A stretch of 64,000 nt of DNA from Pseudomonas sp. PDM04 (GCF_014851765.1 NZ_JACVAI010000003.1:620001-684000), one strand, 5' to 3'; counted from the first letter of the stretch, positions 26,345 through 35,375 are shown. Numbers and translations: made by a program. The notes: generated by a model not told the origin, from the sequence alone.

Positions 26345-27721
26345 ATGGAATTGAGAATCGATCGACAGGCTTTGGTGCCGGTCGTGCAACAAATCGTCGA
26401 CGCGCTGGCATGCTGGCTGCGCCAGAGCGACATCGAACCGGGAACACGCCTGCCGTCCGCCCGGCAAATCGCGCGGACCAATTTGCTCAGCCAATCCAGC
26501 GTTGTCGAAGCGTGCGATCGCCTGGTGGCCCAAGGGGTGCTGGCGTCGCGTCATGGCTCCGGCTTCATTGTGGCCTCCCCCTCGGCGGCCGTTGCAGACA
26601 CCCCCTGGTTCGAGGGGGTGGAATGGCAGCCGGTTTGCGCTTCGGGCGAATTGACCTTGGGAGGCGGTGGGCTCCCCGAAAGCTGGCGCGAGACGGATGA
26701 CCTGACGTACGCGATCCGCGAAGTCAGCCGCACCGACATGGCGAGCCTGTTCAACTACAGCGCGGCGCTGGGGTTGCCCGCGTTGCGCCGACAGATCGGC
26801 AAGCGCCTGAAACTGCTGGATATCACCGCAGACGACTCGCAGATCATGACGACCGCCGGGGCCAGCCAGGGCCTCGACCTGATCGCACGGACCCTGCTCC
26901 GGCCGGGTGATTGCGTCGTGGTCGAAAACCCCGGTTATTCGCCGCTGTTCGAGTTGCTCAGGCTGCAAGGGGTGTCGATGATCGAAGTGCCGCGCACGCC
27001 TCGCGGACCTGATATCCAGGTGCTTGAGGCATTGCTGCTGGAAAAGAAGCCGCGCGCGATGGTCATCAACAGCTTCTATCACAACCCGACGGGTACCAAC
27101 CTGGCGCCGATGGTGGCGCAACAACTGATGCAATTGAGCAAGCACCATGGTGTGCTGGTCATCGAAGACGACGTCTACGCCGATCTGCATGGCGGTCCCG
27201 GTACGCGGCTGGCGGCTCTGGATGGCGATGTCATTTATCTGGGCAGTTTCTCCAAGACCCTCAGCAGCTCATTGCGCGTTGGCTTCGTGGCAGCCAGTGC
27301 CGAAGTGATTTCGCGCCTGGCCGAGGTCAAGCGGGTGAGCAGCCTGGGGGCTTCCGGGTTTTGCGAAGCGGTAGTGGCCTGCCTGCTCGCCAGTGGTGCC
27401 TATCGCAAACTGGTGCTGCGTCTGCGCCAGCGTTTGCGTCACGACCGCGAGGCCGCGTTGCAACTACTGGAGGACGCCGAGTGGGAGGTTTTCGGCAAAC
27501 CCGTCGGCGGCCTGTTCATCTGGGCACGCCCGCGCAACACCGACTACGCTCGACTGCGGCTGCATGCCCGGCGCTTCGGTGTGCTGTTGTCTTCCCCGAC
27601 GGCCTTCAGTCCAGCCGGCGAGGTCAGTGACTGGCAGCGGATCAATGTCGCATGTGCCTGCGATCCACGCGCCCGGGCGTTCTTTCAAGCCACCGCTTCG
27701 GATCGACCTCAAGCGTTCTGA
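26345..27721 (+). CDS. MocR-family PLP-dependent regulator (GntR HTH + aminotransferase fold)
   Basis: This 458-residue fusion has a GntR winged helix at about 1-75 (PSARQIARTNLLSQSSVVEACDRL cut into ARQIARTNLLSQS and VVEACDRL) and an aminotransferase class I fold at about 90-450. The PLP site is conserved: NSFYHNPTGTNL, the Asp/Tyr region VIEDDVYADLHG, and Lys in GSFSKTLSSSLRVG. MocR proteins sense PLP or amino compounds and control adjacent genes. Here the downstream neighbour is a chemoreceptor on the same strand and no divergent partner exists, so the target is unclear. ATG 26345 is used; a TTG at 26339 is closer to AGGAG. Confidence 0.9.
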   Translation: MELRIDRQALVPVVQQIVDALACWLRQSDIEPGTRLPSARQIARTNLLSQSSVVEACDRLVAQGVLASRHGSGFIVASPSAAVADTPWFEGVEWQPVCASGELTLGGGGLPESWRETDDLTYAIREVSRTDMASLFNYSAALGLPALRRQIGKRLKLLDITADDSQIMTTAGASQGLDLIARTLLRPGDCVVVENPGYSPLFELLRLQGVSMIEVPRTPRGPDIQVLEALLLEKKPRAMVINSFYHNPTGTNLAPMVAQQLMQLSKHHGVLVIEDDVYADLHGGPGTRLAALDGDVIYLGSFSKTLSSSLRVGFVAASAEVISRLAEVKRVSSLGASGFCEAVVACLLASGAYRKLVLRLRQRLRHDREAALQLLEDAEWEVFGKPVGGLFIWARPRNTDYARLRLHARRFGVLLSSPTAFSPAGEVSDWQRINVACACDPRARAFFQATASDRPQAF

Positions 27722-27829
27722 AAACGACGTTGCCGTAGCTTTTTGCCATTATTCCGACGCCAGAGACTTGTGCTGGCAAAGGCCCGTTGCGAATCTGCGT
27801 CAACAGACTATGTCAGGGGACTAAGTGCA

Positions 27830-29794
27830 ATGATTTCGGCCGTGCAAGGACGTTTTGCCAACCTCGGTATGGCGAAAAAACTGGGTGTCGGGTTTGTGCT
27901 GGTGCTGCTGTTGACCGCGCTGGTCGCGGCCATCGGCGTATGGTCCCTGCAAACCATCAGCCAGCGCTTCGACGGGCTCAAACAGATGTCGTCGCTCAAC
28001 AGCGGCCTGCTCAAGGTGCGACTGCTGGAGCAGGAGTACGCCTTGCACGGCAACCCGAAAGTCGCCACGGCCTTGCGCGAAGGGGTCGATGGCCTGATTG
28101 CCCTGGCCAATGAGCTCAAGGCCCAGTCGCCGGCCAATGTGCCGGTCATGAGCGATGTCGAGCAGTCCCTTGGGGCTTACCGCAAAGCCTTTGACGAGTT
28201 CGTCTCGTTGAGTCAGGCCAAGGACCTGGCGCTGGAAATGGCCAGTTGGTCGGTGTCCAGCGTGGCCAATAATCTGGATGTGCTGCAATCCGGGCTTGCT
28301 GACGATGGCGCCTACACCCTGAAAGACTCCGAAGGCAAGGATGGCGCCCAGTTCATCGAACAGGCCAGCCAGGTCAGCCAGGTGTCGCGGTTGATGCTGC
28401 AGGCCATGAACGAAGCGCGCGTGCGCCTGGATCAAAGTCGCAAGGGCGACGACAGTGCCGGGCAGGGCAAGATCGAACAGGCCGATCAGGCCCTGGCCCA
28501 GGCTGAACAACTGAAAACCACGGTCAAGGACGAGGGTTACCTGACGGTTCTCAATGAAGTGGTCGGGCACATCGGCGGTTTCAGTGAGAAACTCACGGAA
28601 TACACCGACCTGCTGGCTCAGGAGAAAACCGTCTACGGGCAGTTGAACCAGCGCGCCGCCCAGGTGATGGAGCGGGTCGACCAGGCCTACGTCGCTGAAG
28701 ACCAGTCGATGCAGACCGAACTGAAGAAGAATTCGCTGCTGATCATCGGTTCGTCGGCGCTGGCTCTGCTGGTCGGACTGATTGCTGCGTGGGTGATCAC
28801 TCGCCTGATCGTCGGGCCGCTGCGCAAAGTGATCGGCGTGGCGCAGCAGATCGCGGCGGGCGACTTGAGCGCCACGGTTGAAGTGACTCGCCGGGACGAA
28901 ATCGGCCAGTTGATGCAGGCCATGCAGCAGATGGGCGAGGGGCTCAGCAGTATTGTCAGCGGTTTGCAGGCGGGCATCGAGCAACTGGCCAGTTCGGCGC
29001 AGTCGCTGTCGGCAGTCACCGAGCAGACCAATCTGGAGGTCAGCAGTCAGAAAGAGGAAACCGAACAGGTCGCCACGGCGATGAACCAGATGACCGCCAC
29101 CGTGCACGATGTGGCGCGTAACGCGGAGGAGGCAGCGTTAGCCGCGCAAACCGCAGACGACAAGGTCGAAAGTGGCCAGGCGGTGGTGCGCCAGAGCATG
29201 ACGCGGATCGAGCAACTGGCAGATTCGGCTTCTTCGGCCAGTTCCAGCATCGAGAGCCTGAGCGCGGAAATCCAGAACATCGGCACCGTACTCAGCGTCA
29301 TCAAGAGTGTGGCCGAGCAGACCAACCTGTTGGCGCTCAACGCGGCCATCGAGGCGGCGCGCGCCGGTGAGCAGGGCAGGGGCTTTGCGGTGGTCGCCGA
29401 TGAAGTGCGGGCGCTGGCCCGGCGGACCCAGCAATCAACCGAGGAAATCGAGCGGCTGGTCAGTGCCTTGCGGTCGGCGGCGCAGTCGTCGGTGCAGCAG
29501 ATTCAGAGCAGTGGCGAGTTGGTGAAGCTGGCGGTCAGTGATGCCTTACTGACCGAAAGCGCCTTGGGCAGCATTGCCTCGGCGGTGTCGTTGATCCAGC
29601 AGATGAACCAGCAGATCGCCGCGGCCGCCGAAGAGCAGAGCTCCGTGGCCGAGGAGATCAACCGCAGCGTGACCAGTATTCGCGCCAGTGCGGATCAATC
29701 GTCGTTGGCGATGCAGGGTAACGCCGCGTCCAGTATCGAGCTGGCACAGTTGGGCAGTGAGCTGAAGGGAATGGTGGGGCATTTCAGGCTTTGA
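27830..29794 (+). CDS. methyl-accepting chemotaxis protein, helical periplasmic sensor
   Basis: This 654-residue chemoreceptor has a transmembrane helix at about 15-38 and a large helical ligand-binding region of about 270 residues, fitting a helical bimodular (HBM) rather than a Cache or four-helix domain. A second transmembrane helix (about 310-330) and HAMP follow. The signalling domain has the hairpin-tip [20 protein letters not shown] and [20 protein letters not shown] receptors such as McpS bind organic acids; the ligand here is unknown. No C-terminal CheR-binding pentapeptide is present. The start is the ATG giving MISAVQGRF. Confidence 0.9.
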   Translation: MISAVQGRFANLGMAKKLGVGFVLVLLLTALVAAIGVWSLQTISQRFDGLKQMSSLNSGLLKVRLLEQEYALHGNPKVATALREGVDGLIALANELKAQSPANVPVMSDVEQSLGAYRKAFDEFVSLSQAKDLALEMASWSVSSVANNLDVLQSGLADDGAYTLKDSEGKDGAQFIEQASQVSQVSRLMLQAMNEARVRLDQSRKGDDSAGQGKIEQADQALAQAEQLKTTVKDEGYLTVLNEVVGHIGGFSEKLTEYTDLLAQEKTVYGQLNQRAAQVMERVDQAYVAEDQSMQTELKKNSLLIIGSSALALLVGLIAAWVITRLIVGPLRKVIGVAQQIAAGDLSATVEVTRRDEIGQLMQAMQQMGEGLSSIVSGLQAGIEQLASSAQSLSAVTEQTNLEVSSQKEETEQVATAMNQMTATVHDVARNAEEAALAAQTADDKVESGQAVVRQSMTRIEQLADSASSASSSIESLSAEIQNIGTVLSVIKSVAEQTNLLALNAAIEAARAGEQGRGFAVVADEVRALARRTQQSTEEIERLVSALRSAAQSSVQQIQSSGELVKLAVSDALLTESALGSIASAVSLIQQMNQQIAAAAEEQSSVAEEINRSVTSIRASADQSSLAMQGNAASSIELAQLGSELKGMVGHFRL

Positions 29795-29810
29795 AGCTGA
29801 ATCGGTAACG

Positions 29811-29911
29811 GTAGGCGCGAGTTTGCTCGCGAGGGTGGTCAACAACGACGTTGGCCACCTGACACCCGGCGGTGACCTCGCCCTCATCGAGAGCCTGCTG
29901 GCTCCCGCCGC
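29811..29911. repeat. REPIN-like element, variant A
   Basis: Between two convergent stop codons lies GCGCGAGTTTGCTCGCGAGGGTGG ... GACACCCGGCGGTGACCTCG ... GAGCCTGCTGGCTCCCGCC in three blocks, with degenerate outer arms. The internal block CTGACACCCGGCGGTG is also in the element at 34839-34952, so both belong to one repeat family. The outer arms match only partly. Confidence 0.6.
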
Positions 29912-29922
29912 AGTTTAGGCGA

Positions 29923-30687
29923 TCAGTCGTAGATCACGCGCTTCTTCCAGTCTGCATCGACGTCCTTGAGGCCTTCGGTCAGCGGGTTCACTTCGTCTTC
30001 AGCCGGCGCATTCTCGTCCATGACCTGTGCGTTGGCGCGGGCCAGGAGTTTTTCCAGATATTCGAGTTGTTCGGCATAGACCTGCGGTTCCTGCTGTTTG
30101 CGCAGGTATTGCACGCCGCGCTCGAAGGCCAGACGGGCCTGGCCTGGCTGGTTCTGTTGCAGGGAGTGCTGGCCGAGGTTATTGAAGAACTCGATGTGCA
30201 GCAGGACCAGGATGTGGCGAACTTCGCGGATCCAGCGTTTGGCCTCGTTGGGCATCAGGAAACCGTCTTGCGCTGCGCGGGTGATCTGGCCATGCAGGGC
30301 TTCGAGCAGGAAGCGCACATCCTTGGCCTTGGCTTCGGTCTGGATCGGTGCGGGCGGATTGTTGACCGGAATCGATTCGCCCTGGCCGATCAGCGTGTTC
30401 AGTTCACTGATTCGCGCCTTGAGGTTGGCGCTGGATTTCTCCAGGTTCAACAGGCGCTGGCAGACGTTCAGCTCCAGGCGAGTCAACAGCAGCTTGAGGG
30501 CCGGTGTCATCAGTTGGCCGGGGAAGGTTTCGGTGATTTCGCCGCAACGACGCAAGCGGTCATTGAGTTCGACCTGGGTACGGGCCCTTTCCAGTTTATT
30601 GGCTTCCACCACATGGTTCATGTACCCAATGGCGATCAAAAGTGCGATCCCGGCTACGACGAGCAGGGTGATCATGAGTGGAGTCAA
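29923..30687 (-). CDS. membrane-anchored hypothetical protein
   Basis: This 254-residue protein starts with a transmembrane helix (about 3-24, LMITLLVVAGIALLIAIGYM). The rest is charged and helical, probably a coiled coil (about 25-100), followed by a helical repeat region that looks TPR-like (EFFNNLGQHSLQQNQPGQAR, LAFERGVQYLRKQQ). No enzyme motif is visible. The TTG at 30687 is chosen because AGAGG lies 8 bp upstream; the ATG at 30675 has no site and would lose four residues. It is a single gene, convergent with the chemoreceptor. Family not recognised beyond conserved Pseudomonas. Confidence 0.7.
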   Translation of the reverse strand: MTPLMITLLVVAGIALLIAIGYMNHVVEANKLERARTQVELNDRLRRCGEITETFPGQLMTPALKLLLTRLELNVCQRLLNLEKSSANLKARISELNTLIGQGESIPVNNPPAPIQTEAKAKDVRFLLEALHGQITRAAQDGFLMPNEAKRWIREVRHILVLLHIEFFNNLGQHSLQQNQPGQARLAFERGVQYLRKQQEPQVYAEQLEYLEKLLARANAQVMDENAPAEDEVNPLTEGLKDVDADWKKRVIYD

Positions 30688-31068
30688 CGGTAAGACCTCT
30701 TTATGGGATTCGCGAGCGAGTTTAGTGGCTTGGCATGGGGCCGCATAGGGCCGCCCGACGGGTTGGATCGAACGCGCTTATCACTGTATCGACCGCAACG
30801 CTGCTTATATAAGCAATGACCATCGAATTGCACATTGCCATCATCTTTGGCGTGGGTGGACTATAACGTCTTGGCGAGTGTCAGAATATAGGCGTCAAAC
30901 AGCGGGCGATCAAAAAGCCCCATTCCTTGCGCAAAGCAGGGCGAAGTCATTGATTTAAATAAATTTATATCTGGGGGTTGACGACCCTTCAATCCATCCA
31001 TAGAATGCGCGCCACTTGCAGCGTAAAGCACACAGCGAAACGCTGCGGGGAGTGAATGCAGTACGTGT
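30688..31068. other. 380-bp gap with the tRNA promoter
   Basis: This region separates the hypothetical gene (minus strand) from the tRNAs. It holds an A/T-rich segment near 30955-30970 (upstream-element-like, ATTTAAATAAATTTATA), the tRNA promoter at 30978-31006, and no credible ORF. No attachment site or repeat was found. Confidence 0.6.
30978..31006 (+). promoter_or_regulatory. sigma70 promoter of the tRNA cluster
   Basis: TTGACG (30978-30983), 17-bp spacer, TAGAAT (31001-31006), followed by the GC-rich GCGCGCC discriminator. The A/T-rich stretch just upstream may be an UP element. A GC-rich discriminator is the hallmark of ppGpp-controlled stable RNA promoters, so stringent control is likely (inference). 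The first tRNA begins 63 bp after the -10. Confidence 0.8.
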
Positions 31069-31144
31069 GTCCCCTTCGTCTAGTGGCCTAGGACACCGCC
31101 CTTTCACGGCGGTAACAGGGGTTCGAGTCCCCTAGGGGACGCCA
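31069..31144 (+). tRNA. tRNA-Glu (TTC), copy 1
   Basis: A 76-nt cloverleaf with encoded CCA. The acceptor stem GTCCCCT pairs with AGGGGAC, the anticodon stem CCGCC/GGCGG frames loop CTTTCAC with anticodon TTC, and the T-loop is GTTCGAGTC. The sequence is identical to the copy at 31327-31402. Confidence 0.97.
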
Positions 31145-31146
31145 AT

Positions 31147-31222
<76 letters not shown>

Positions 31223-31326
31223 ATTTTAAACGGCGTTGCTTTCGGGCAGGGCTGAGTGAAACCAGAACCTCATTTTCGGATGCGGATCTGGACACCGAAA
31301 CACACACCATGTGTTCCGGGTAGCGT

Positions 31327-31402
31327 GTCCCCTTCGTCTAGTGGCCTAGGACACCGCCCTTTCACGGCGGTAACAGGGGTTCGAGTCCCCTAGGGGACGC
31401 CA
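31327..31402 (+). tRNA. tRNA-Glu (TTC), copy 2
   Basis: Identical in all 76 positions to the first copy, including CCA. The 104-bp spacer before it (31223-31326) holds no gene and no obvious promoter, so it is probably cotranscribed. Confidence 0.97.
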
Positions 31403-31405
31403 TTT

Positions 31406-31481
<76 letters not shown>

Positions 31482-31488
31482 AATTCAG

Positions 31489-31520
31489 AAAAACGCCGCT
31501 CATTGAGCGGCGTTTTTTTT
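31489..31520 (+). terminator. terminator of the tRNA array
   Basis: Stem AACGCCGCT/AGCGGCGTT with loop CATTG, followed by T8. Confidence 0.9.
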
Positions 31521-31546
31521 GCTTTCGATTTGTCTCCAGACCACCC

Positions 31547-31578
31547 AAAGGCCCGCCAGTCAGACTGAGCGGGCCTTT
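31547..31578 (-). terminator. terminator of the lysE-like gene
   Basis: AAAGGCCCGC (31547-31556) pairs with GCGGGCCTTT (31569-31578). It lies 17 bp after the lysE stop on the minus strand. The T tract is short in both directions. Confidence 0.7.
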
Positions 31579-31594
31579 TGTGTGTGGGCTGTTT

Positions 31595-32236
31595 TCACAT
31601 CGACAGAATCAGGCGCCCTGCGAACAGAATCAGGATCACCCCCATGGTGCGTTCAAACCAGTGCCCCATGCGCATGAACAGCACACGCACCCGGTGGCTG
31701 GAAAAGAACAGCGCAACGATCACAAACCACAGGGCATTCACGAAACACATCCAGGCCCCGTACAGCGCCTGGATACCCAGCGGGGTCGCGGTGTTGATGA
31801 GGGTGGTAAAAATCGCCAGGAAAAACAGCGTCGCCTTGGGGTTGGTGGCATTGGTCAGGAATCCGGTGGTGAACGCCTTGGTCAGCGTTTGTTCGACCAG
31901 CGGTTCATCCGTGTGCCTTGCAACGTCGAGCGTCGTCTTGGGTTGGCTGCGCAACAGGCTGATGCCGAGGTACAGGATGTAGGCACCGCCGATGATCTTG
32001 GCCACGGTCAACAGCCAGGGCAGGGTGTGCATCAGGGCGCCGACACCCAGCAGGGTGTAAATCACGTGCACGGAAATGCCTGCGCCGATGCCCAGGGCGG
32101 TGCAGATGCCCACGCCGCGACCGAAACGCACGCTCTGGCGGATGGTGACCGCGAAGTCCGGCCCAGGGGCCACCACGGCCAGAAAATGAATGGTCGCCAG
32201 CGCCAGGAATTCACCCAGGTAATTCGAATACTGCAT
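31595..32236 (-). CDS. LysE/RhtB family amino-acid exporter
   Basis: This 213-residue inner-membrane protein has six helices. The N-terminal block AVVAPGPDFAVTIRQSVRFG contains the conserved PGPD motif; GIGAGISVHVIYTLLGVGAL and TGFLTNATNPKATLFFLAIF follow. The family exports amino acids or homoserine lactone and homoserine. The start is 1 bp past the oxygenase stop, so it is translationally coupled to it. This suggests that it exports the oxygenase product (inference). It closes the AlaX-oxygenase-LysE operon. Confidence 0.92.
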   Translation of the reverse strand: MQYSNYLGEFLALATIHFLAVVAPGPDFAVTIRQSVRFGRGVGICTALGIGAGISVHVIYTLLGVGALMHTLPWLLTVAKIIGGAYILYLGISLLRSQPKTTLDVARHTDEPLVEQTLTKAFTTGFLTNATNPKATLFFLAIFTTLINTATPLGIQALYGAWMCFVNALWFVIVALFFSSHRVRVLFMRMGHWFERTMGVILILFAGRLILSM

Positions 32237-32237
32237 C

Positions 32238-33008
32238 TCAACTCCAGAACGTCAGGGGTGAAGCATTGCCGCGATAGCCGACAAAGAATGAAAGGCTCAG
32301 GCGTGGATCCGCCACGCCGGGTGTGACTGCGTGCATGCAACGCGAATTGAACATGATGAAATCACCGGGCTCGGGACGAACTTCCAGGGCGGGGGCGCCC
32401 AGCAACGCCGGGTCGATGCCGTAGCTGTCGCCGCGCATGTCGTCGAACTGGTCCGGGGAAATGTCCTGGTCCCACATCTGCAATGCGCCGCCCTCCACGG
32501 GCATGTTCAGGTACACGTTGCAGGCGAACTGGGCGTCGAGGCTTCGTGCCTGATAGCTGTCAGGCGCGTCCTTGGCGAAGATGTCGTGATGGGCCAGGAA
32601 GCAGACCCCGGGCTTCACCACCCGGGACAACCCGACATACATCTTGCGTCCGTAGAGGCTTTCCAGGTGGGCGCCGGCGGGCCAGGATTCGTCGAGCATG
32701 CAGCGCAGGGTGTCGACCGGAGAGGCGTAGGGCGCGCAACGGTCGCGCAAATCCGCGATGTTGCGGGTCGCCCGATCGAAGTAGTCCTCGATCAGCAGTG
32801 GCTGGTTTTCCGCTTCATAAAACGCCATGCCGATGCGACCGATGCTCGGTGCGTTGATATAGCCCTCGAAACCCGGGGCAAGAATCCTGTCGCCGATCTT
32901 TTGCGCCAGCGGCGGGGCCAGGAAGCTTTTGACGCGGATGGCGAGGACTTCTTCGTTGGCCAGTTTTTGTATGCACGTCTCATCGAGACGCTCGACGTCA
33001 AGCATCAT
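32238..33008 (-). CDS. 2-oxoglutarate/Fe(II)-dependent oxygenase, BesD-like
   Basis: This 256-residue cytosolic oxygenase has a jelly-roll metal site: His140 and Asp142 in FLAHHDIFAKD, distal His226 in MHAVTPG, and Arg236 for 2-oxoglutarate in DPRLSLSFF. The C-terminal FVGYRGNASPLTFWS and overall length recall the BesD family, which acts on free amino acids such as lysine. BesD halogenases replace the metal-binding Asp by Gly; here Asp is kept, so hydroxylation is predicted. The coupled LysE exporter fits an amino-acid product. The substrate is unknown. Start ATG 33008 (ATG 33005 also possible). Confidence 0.75.
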   Translation of the reverse strand: MMLDVERLDETCIQKLANEEVLAIRVKSFLAPPLAQKIGDRILAPGFEGYINAPSIGRIGMAFYEAENQPLLIEDYFDRATRNIADLRDRCAPYASPVDTLRCMLDESWPAGAHLESLYGRKMYVGLSRVVKPGVCFLAHHDIFAKDAPDSYQARSLDAQFACNVYLNMPVEGGALQMWDQDISPDQFDDMRGDSYGIDPALLGAPALEVRPEPGDFIMFNSRCMHAVTPGVADPRLSLSFFVGYRGNASPLTFWS

Positions 33009-33100
33009 GGTCAAGGTCCATCTATCTGATAGTCAACGGAACCGGTGAATGCAGGCATTCCCGGCGTCGGGCGAGAGCGGATCCGCCATCGCCCGCAGGC

Positions 33101-33727
33101 TCAATCCACGGTGTAGTGGACTGACAGCGTGCCCTTCTTCTGCGAAACGGCAGTGATCGTGACTTTGCCCAAATCCTTCAGGCTACGTACATGGGTGCCG
33201 CCACAGCCGTAGGCCGGCAGTTCACCGAAACCGATTTCCCGGGCGCCTTCGCGCAACGAGGTCAAGCGTGGCAGGTCATGGGCGATCCATTGTTCGAGGC
33301 CGAACTCGATGGTCCGGGCATCCGCCTCTTGCGCCGAATCCGTCGGTTTGAACTGCACTCGTCCTTCGCCCGGCCAGTGATGCGCCTTGATCGGCATCCA
33401 GCCCATGGCTTGCACGAAGTGACCGATCAGATGACCTGCCGAATGCATCCGCGTATTGAACCGGCGACGCGGCTCATCGACGCGAATCTGGGTCATGCCG
33501 GGCGCTATCGGACGGTCGACGAAATGCAGGATCCGCTCCGGATCCTGCACCACGCGCAGGACCTGGCTGTCGCCGATCCAGCCGGTGTCGAAAGGCTGTC
33601 CGCCGCCCTGGGGGTGAAACAGTGTGGCGCGCAACTCCACGGCGAATTCTTGCTCGTGGGGCGTGCATTGCAGTACTTCCACGTTGGCCTTGAGGTCATC
33701 ACTATGGAAAAACAGGCGGAGCGTCAT
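33101..33727 (-). CDS. AlaX-type alanyl-tRNA editing protein
   Basis: This 208-residue stand-alone editing domain is related to the AlaRS C-terminal editing half. The zinc ligands are His95 and His99 in MHSAGHLIGH, Cys175 and His179 in YGCGGTHVRS. AlaX deacylates Ser-tRNA(Ala) or Gly-tRNA(Ala) in trans. The N-terminus MTLRLFFHSDDL fits other AlaX proteins; the upstream TTG at 33745 is a longer alternative. It is first in the minus-strand operon with the oxygenase (92 bp gap) and LysE, and divergent from a LysR regulator. Confidence 0.9.
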   Translation of the reverse strand: MTLRLFFHSDDLKANVEVLQCTPHEQEFAVELRATLFHPQGGGQPFDTGWIGDSQVLRVVQDPERILHFVDRPIAPGMTQIRVDEPRRRFNTRMHSAGHLIGHFVQAMGWMPIKAHHWPGEGRVQFKPTDSAQEADARTIEFGLEQWIAHDLPRLTSLREGAREIGFGELPAYGCGGTHVRSLKDLGKVTITAVSQKKGTLSVHYTVD

Positions 33728-33756
33728 AGTCCATGCCATCGTCAACGGTTATGTAT

Positions 33757-33769
33757 TTCATTATATGAA
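33757..33769. promoter_or_regulatory. candidate LysR-type binding box
   Basis: TTCATTATATGAA has perfect TTCAT/ATGAA arms and the T-N11-A form of LysR-regulator sites. It lies in the 91-bp gap between the divergent AlaX and LysR genes, where an activator site would be expected. Confidence 0.6.
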
Positions 33770-33818
33770 GCGTGGAATTGCGTGATAATCCGTTCAAACA
33801 TCAAAGGACTGTTGCTTC

Positions 33819-34820
33819 GTGAGCATAAATCTTCCCCTGCCGTTGCTCGGCGAAATGGCGATTTTCGTCAAGGTTGTCGAGACCGGAAGCTTCTCCGAGG
33901 CCGCGCGTCAACTGGGCGCTTCGCCGTCGGCGATCAGTCGCAGCCTATCGCGCCTGGAGAAGGCCTTGGCCACGCGCCTGCTGCAACGCACCACGCGCAA
34001 GTTGCGCCTGAGCGACGCGGGGGAGGAGGTCTTCAAGCGCTGCCGGGAGATGGTCAGCGCTGCCAAGTCGGTCATGGAGATCAGTGGCCAGTTCACCGAT
34101 GAAGCGCAGGGGCTGGTGCGCGTCAGTGTTCCCAAGGCGGTCGGGCGATTCGTGATTCATCCGCATATGCCAGAGTTTCTGCGGCGATACCCCAAGGTGG
34201 ACGTGGAGTTGTTGCTCGAGGACCGCCAGGTGGATCTGATCGACGACCACGTCGACCTGGCGATCCGCATCACCGATCAGCCACCCGCCGGCCTGGTGGG
34301 GCGGCAATTGCTGACCATCGACCATATGCTCTGCGCGACGCCGCAGTACCTGGCGGAACATGGCACCCCGACTCATCCCCATGATCTGCTCAACCACAGC
34401 TGCATCTACCTGGGCGAAACACCGAGCGATGCACGCTGGAAATTCAAGAAAGGCACCAAGGCGGTCACCGTTGGCGTGCGTGGGCGCTATGCCGCCAATC
34501 ACACCGGTGTACGACTGGGCGCGGTGTTGCAGCACATCGGGATTGGCAGCCTGCCATACTTCACGGCGCGTCATGCGCTGGAGCAAGGCCTGATTGTGCA
34601 GGTGTTGCCGGACTGGACGTTTCTAGCGTCCTCTTACCACGGCGGAGCCTGGCTGCTGCATTCGCCAACCCGATACCTGCCGCCGAAACTGCGGGTGTTG
34701 ATCGATTACCTGGTCGAGTGCCTGGCGAAGGAGCCGACCTTGAGCAAGCCGGGCAAGGCCGGCGCGTCGAGCCAGGTTGCGACGGCGTACGAGTTGCCGG
34801 AGAGTGATGGGTTGTTCTGA
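33819..34820 (+). CDS. LysR family transcriptional regulator
   Basis: This 333-residue regulator has an N-terminal winged helix (about 10-70; VETGSFSEAARQLGASPSA followed by ISRSLSRLEKALATRLLQR) and a C-terminal periplasmic-binding-like effector domain (about 98-310). It is of the CrgA/AaeR clade by TTRKLRLSDAGEEVF. The GTG at 33819 has AAGGA 10 bp upstream. It is divergent from AlaX with a LysR box between them, so it most likely controls AlaX, oxygenase and LysE. The inducer is unknown. It converges on the PA2817-like gene across a REPIN. Confidence 0.92.
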   Translation: MSINLPLPLLGEMAIFVKVVETGSFSEAARQLGASPSAISRSLSRLEKALATRLLQRTTRKLRLSDAGEEVFKRCREMVSAAKSVMEISGQFTDEAQGLVRVSVPKAVGRFVIHPHMPEFLRRYPKVDVELLLEDRQVDLIDDHVDLAIRITDQPPAGLVGRQLLTIDHMLCATPQYLAEHGTPTHPHDLLNHSCIYLGETPSDARWKFKKGTKAVTVGVRGRYAANHTGVRLGAVLQHIGIGSLPYFTARHALEQGLIVQVLPDWTFLASSYHGGAWLLHSPTRYLPPKLRVLIDYLVECLAKEPTLSKPGKAGASSQVATAYELPESDGLF

Positions 34821-34838
34821 TGCACGATGACTGTCGGC

Positions 34839-34952
34839 GCGAGGGGGGCGCCGAGTCCTCGCTCGCGATGATCGTCAACGATAACGCTGGTTGCCTGACA
34901 CCCGGCGGTGTCCTCTGGATCTTCGCGAGCAAGGACTCGGCGTCCCCCTCGC
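34839..34952. repeat. REPIN-like long inverted repeat, variant B
   Basis: Two 35-nt arms (34839-34873 and 34918-34952) are reverse complements with three mismatches and enclose 44 bp. The interior holds CTGACACCCGGCGGTG, also present in the element at 29811-29911. It lies exactly between the convergent LysR and PA2817-like stop codons. Size, mirrored ends and repeated occurrence fit a mobile REPIN/MITE-like element. Confidence 0.8.
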
Positions 34953-34967
34953 TCCTACCGGGATTAC

Positions 34968-35375
34968 TCAGTGCTTGCTGTCGTCGTTCGACATCGCCAG
35001 CAGCTGTTTTTCCTGATGCCAGTCGAACGGTTCGTCGTTCTGTTCGGCTTCGAAGCGACGATCTTCCAGGGCCTGGTACAGGTCGATTTCTTCATCGGGC
35101 ATGTAGTGCAGGCAGTCGCCGGCGAAGTACCACAACAGGTCGCGAGGGACCAGGTGAGCGATTTGCGGGTAACGGGTCATCACCTGGCACAGAATGTCCT
35201 GGCCCAGGTACTGGCTTTCGATCGGGTCGACCGGCAGCAAGGCGCGCAGTTCGTCGAAACGCTCCAGAAACAAGGCATGGCTTTCTTCAGGAACCTGTTC
35301 GGCCTCACCCACGGCGACCAGGATGCTGCGCAAGTGGTCAAGCAAGACGAGATGGTCGGCAACGACGTTGGACAC
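34968..35375 (-). CDS. PA2817-like conserved hypothetical protein
   Basis: This 135-residue, acidic, cytosolic protein of unknown function resembles the Pseudomonas PA2817 family. It is all helical by appearance: VVADHLVLLDHLRSILVAVG, FLERFDELRALLP, and DLLWYFAGDCLHYMPDEEI. The GTG at 35375 is chosen because GAGGA lies 8 bp upstream; a TTG at 35396 lies before the site. It follows fadE on the same strand after a terminator, as PA2817 lies near PA2815 in P. aeruginosa, so a link to fatty-acid breakdown is possible. Confidence 0.75.
   Translation of the reverse strand: MSNVVADHLVLLDHLRSILVAVGEAEQVPEESHALFLERFDELRALLPVDPIESQYLGQDILCQVMTRYPQIAHLVPRDLLWYFAGDCLHYMPDEEIDLYQALEDRRFEAEQNDEPFDWHQEKQLLAMSNDDSKH

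Noticed and set aside
31223..31326. Possible small RNA or second promoter between the tRNA pairs
   Set aside because: No -35/-10 pair, hairpin with T run or ORF could be supported in this 104-bp spacer.
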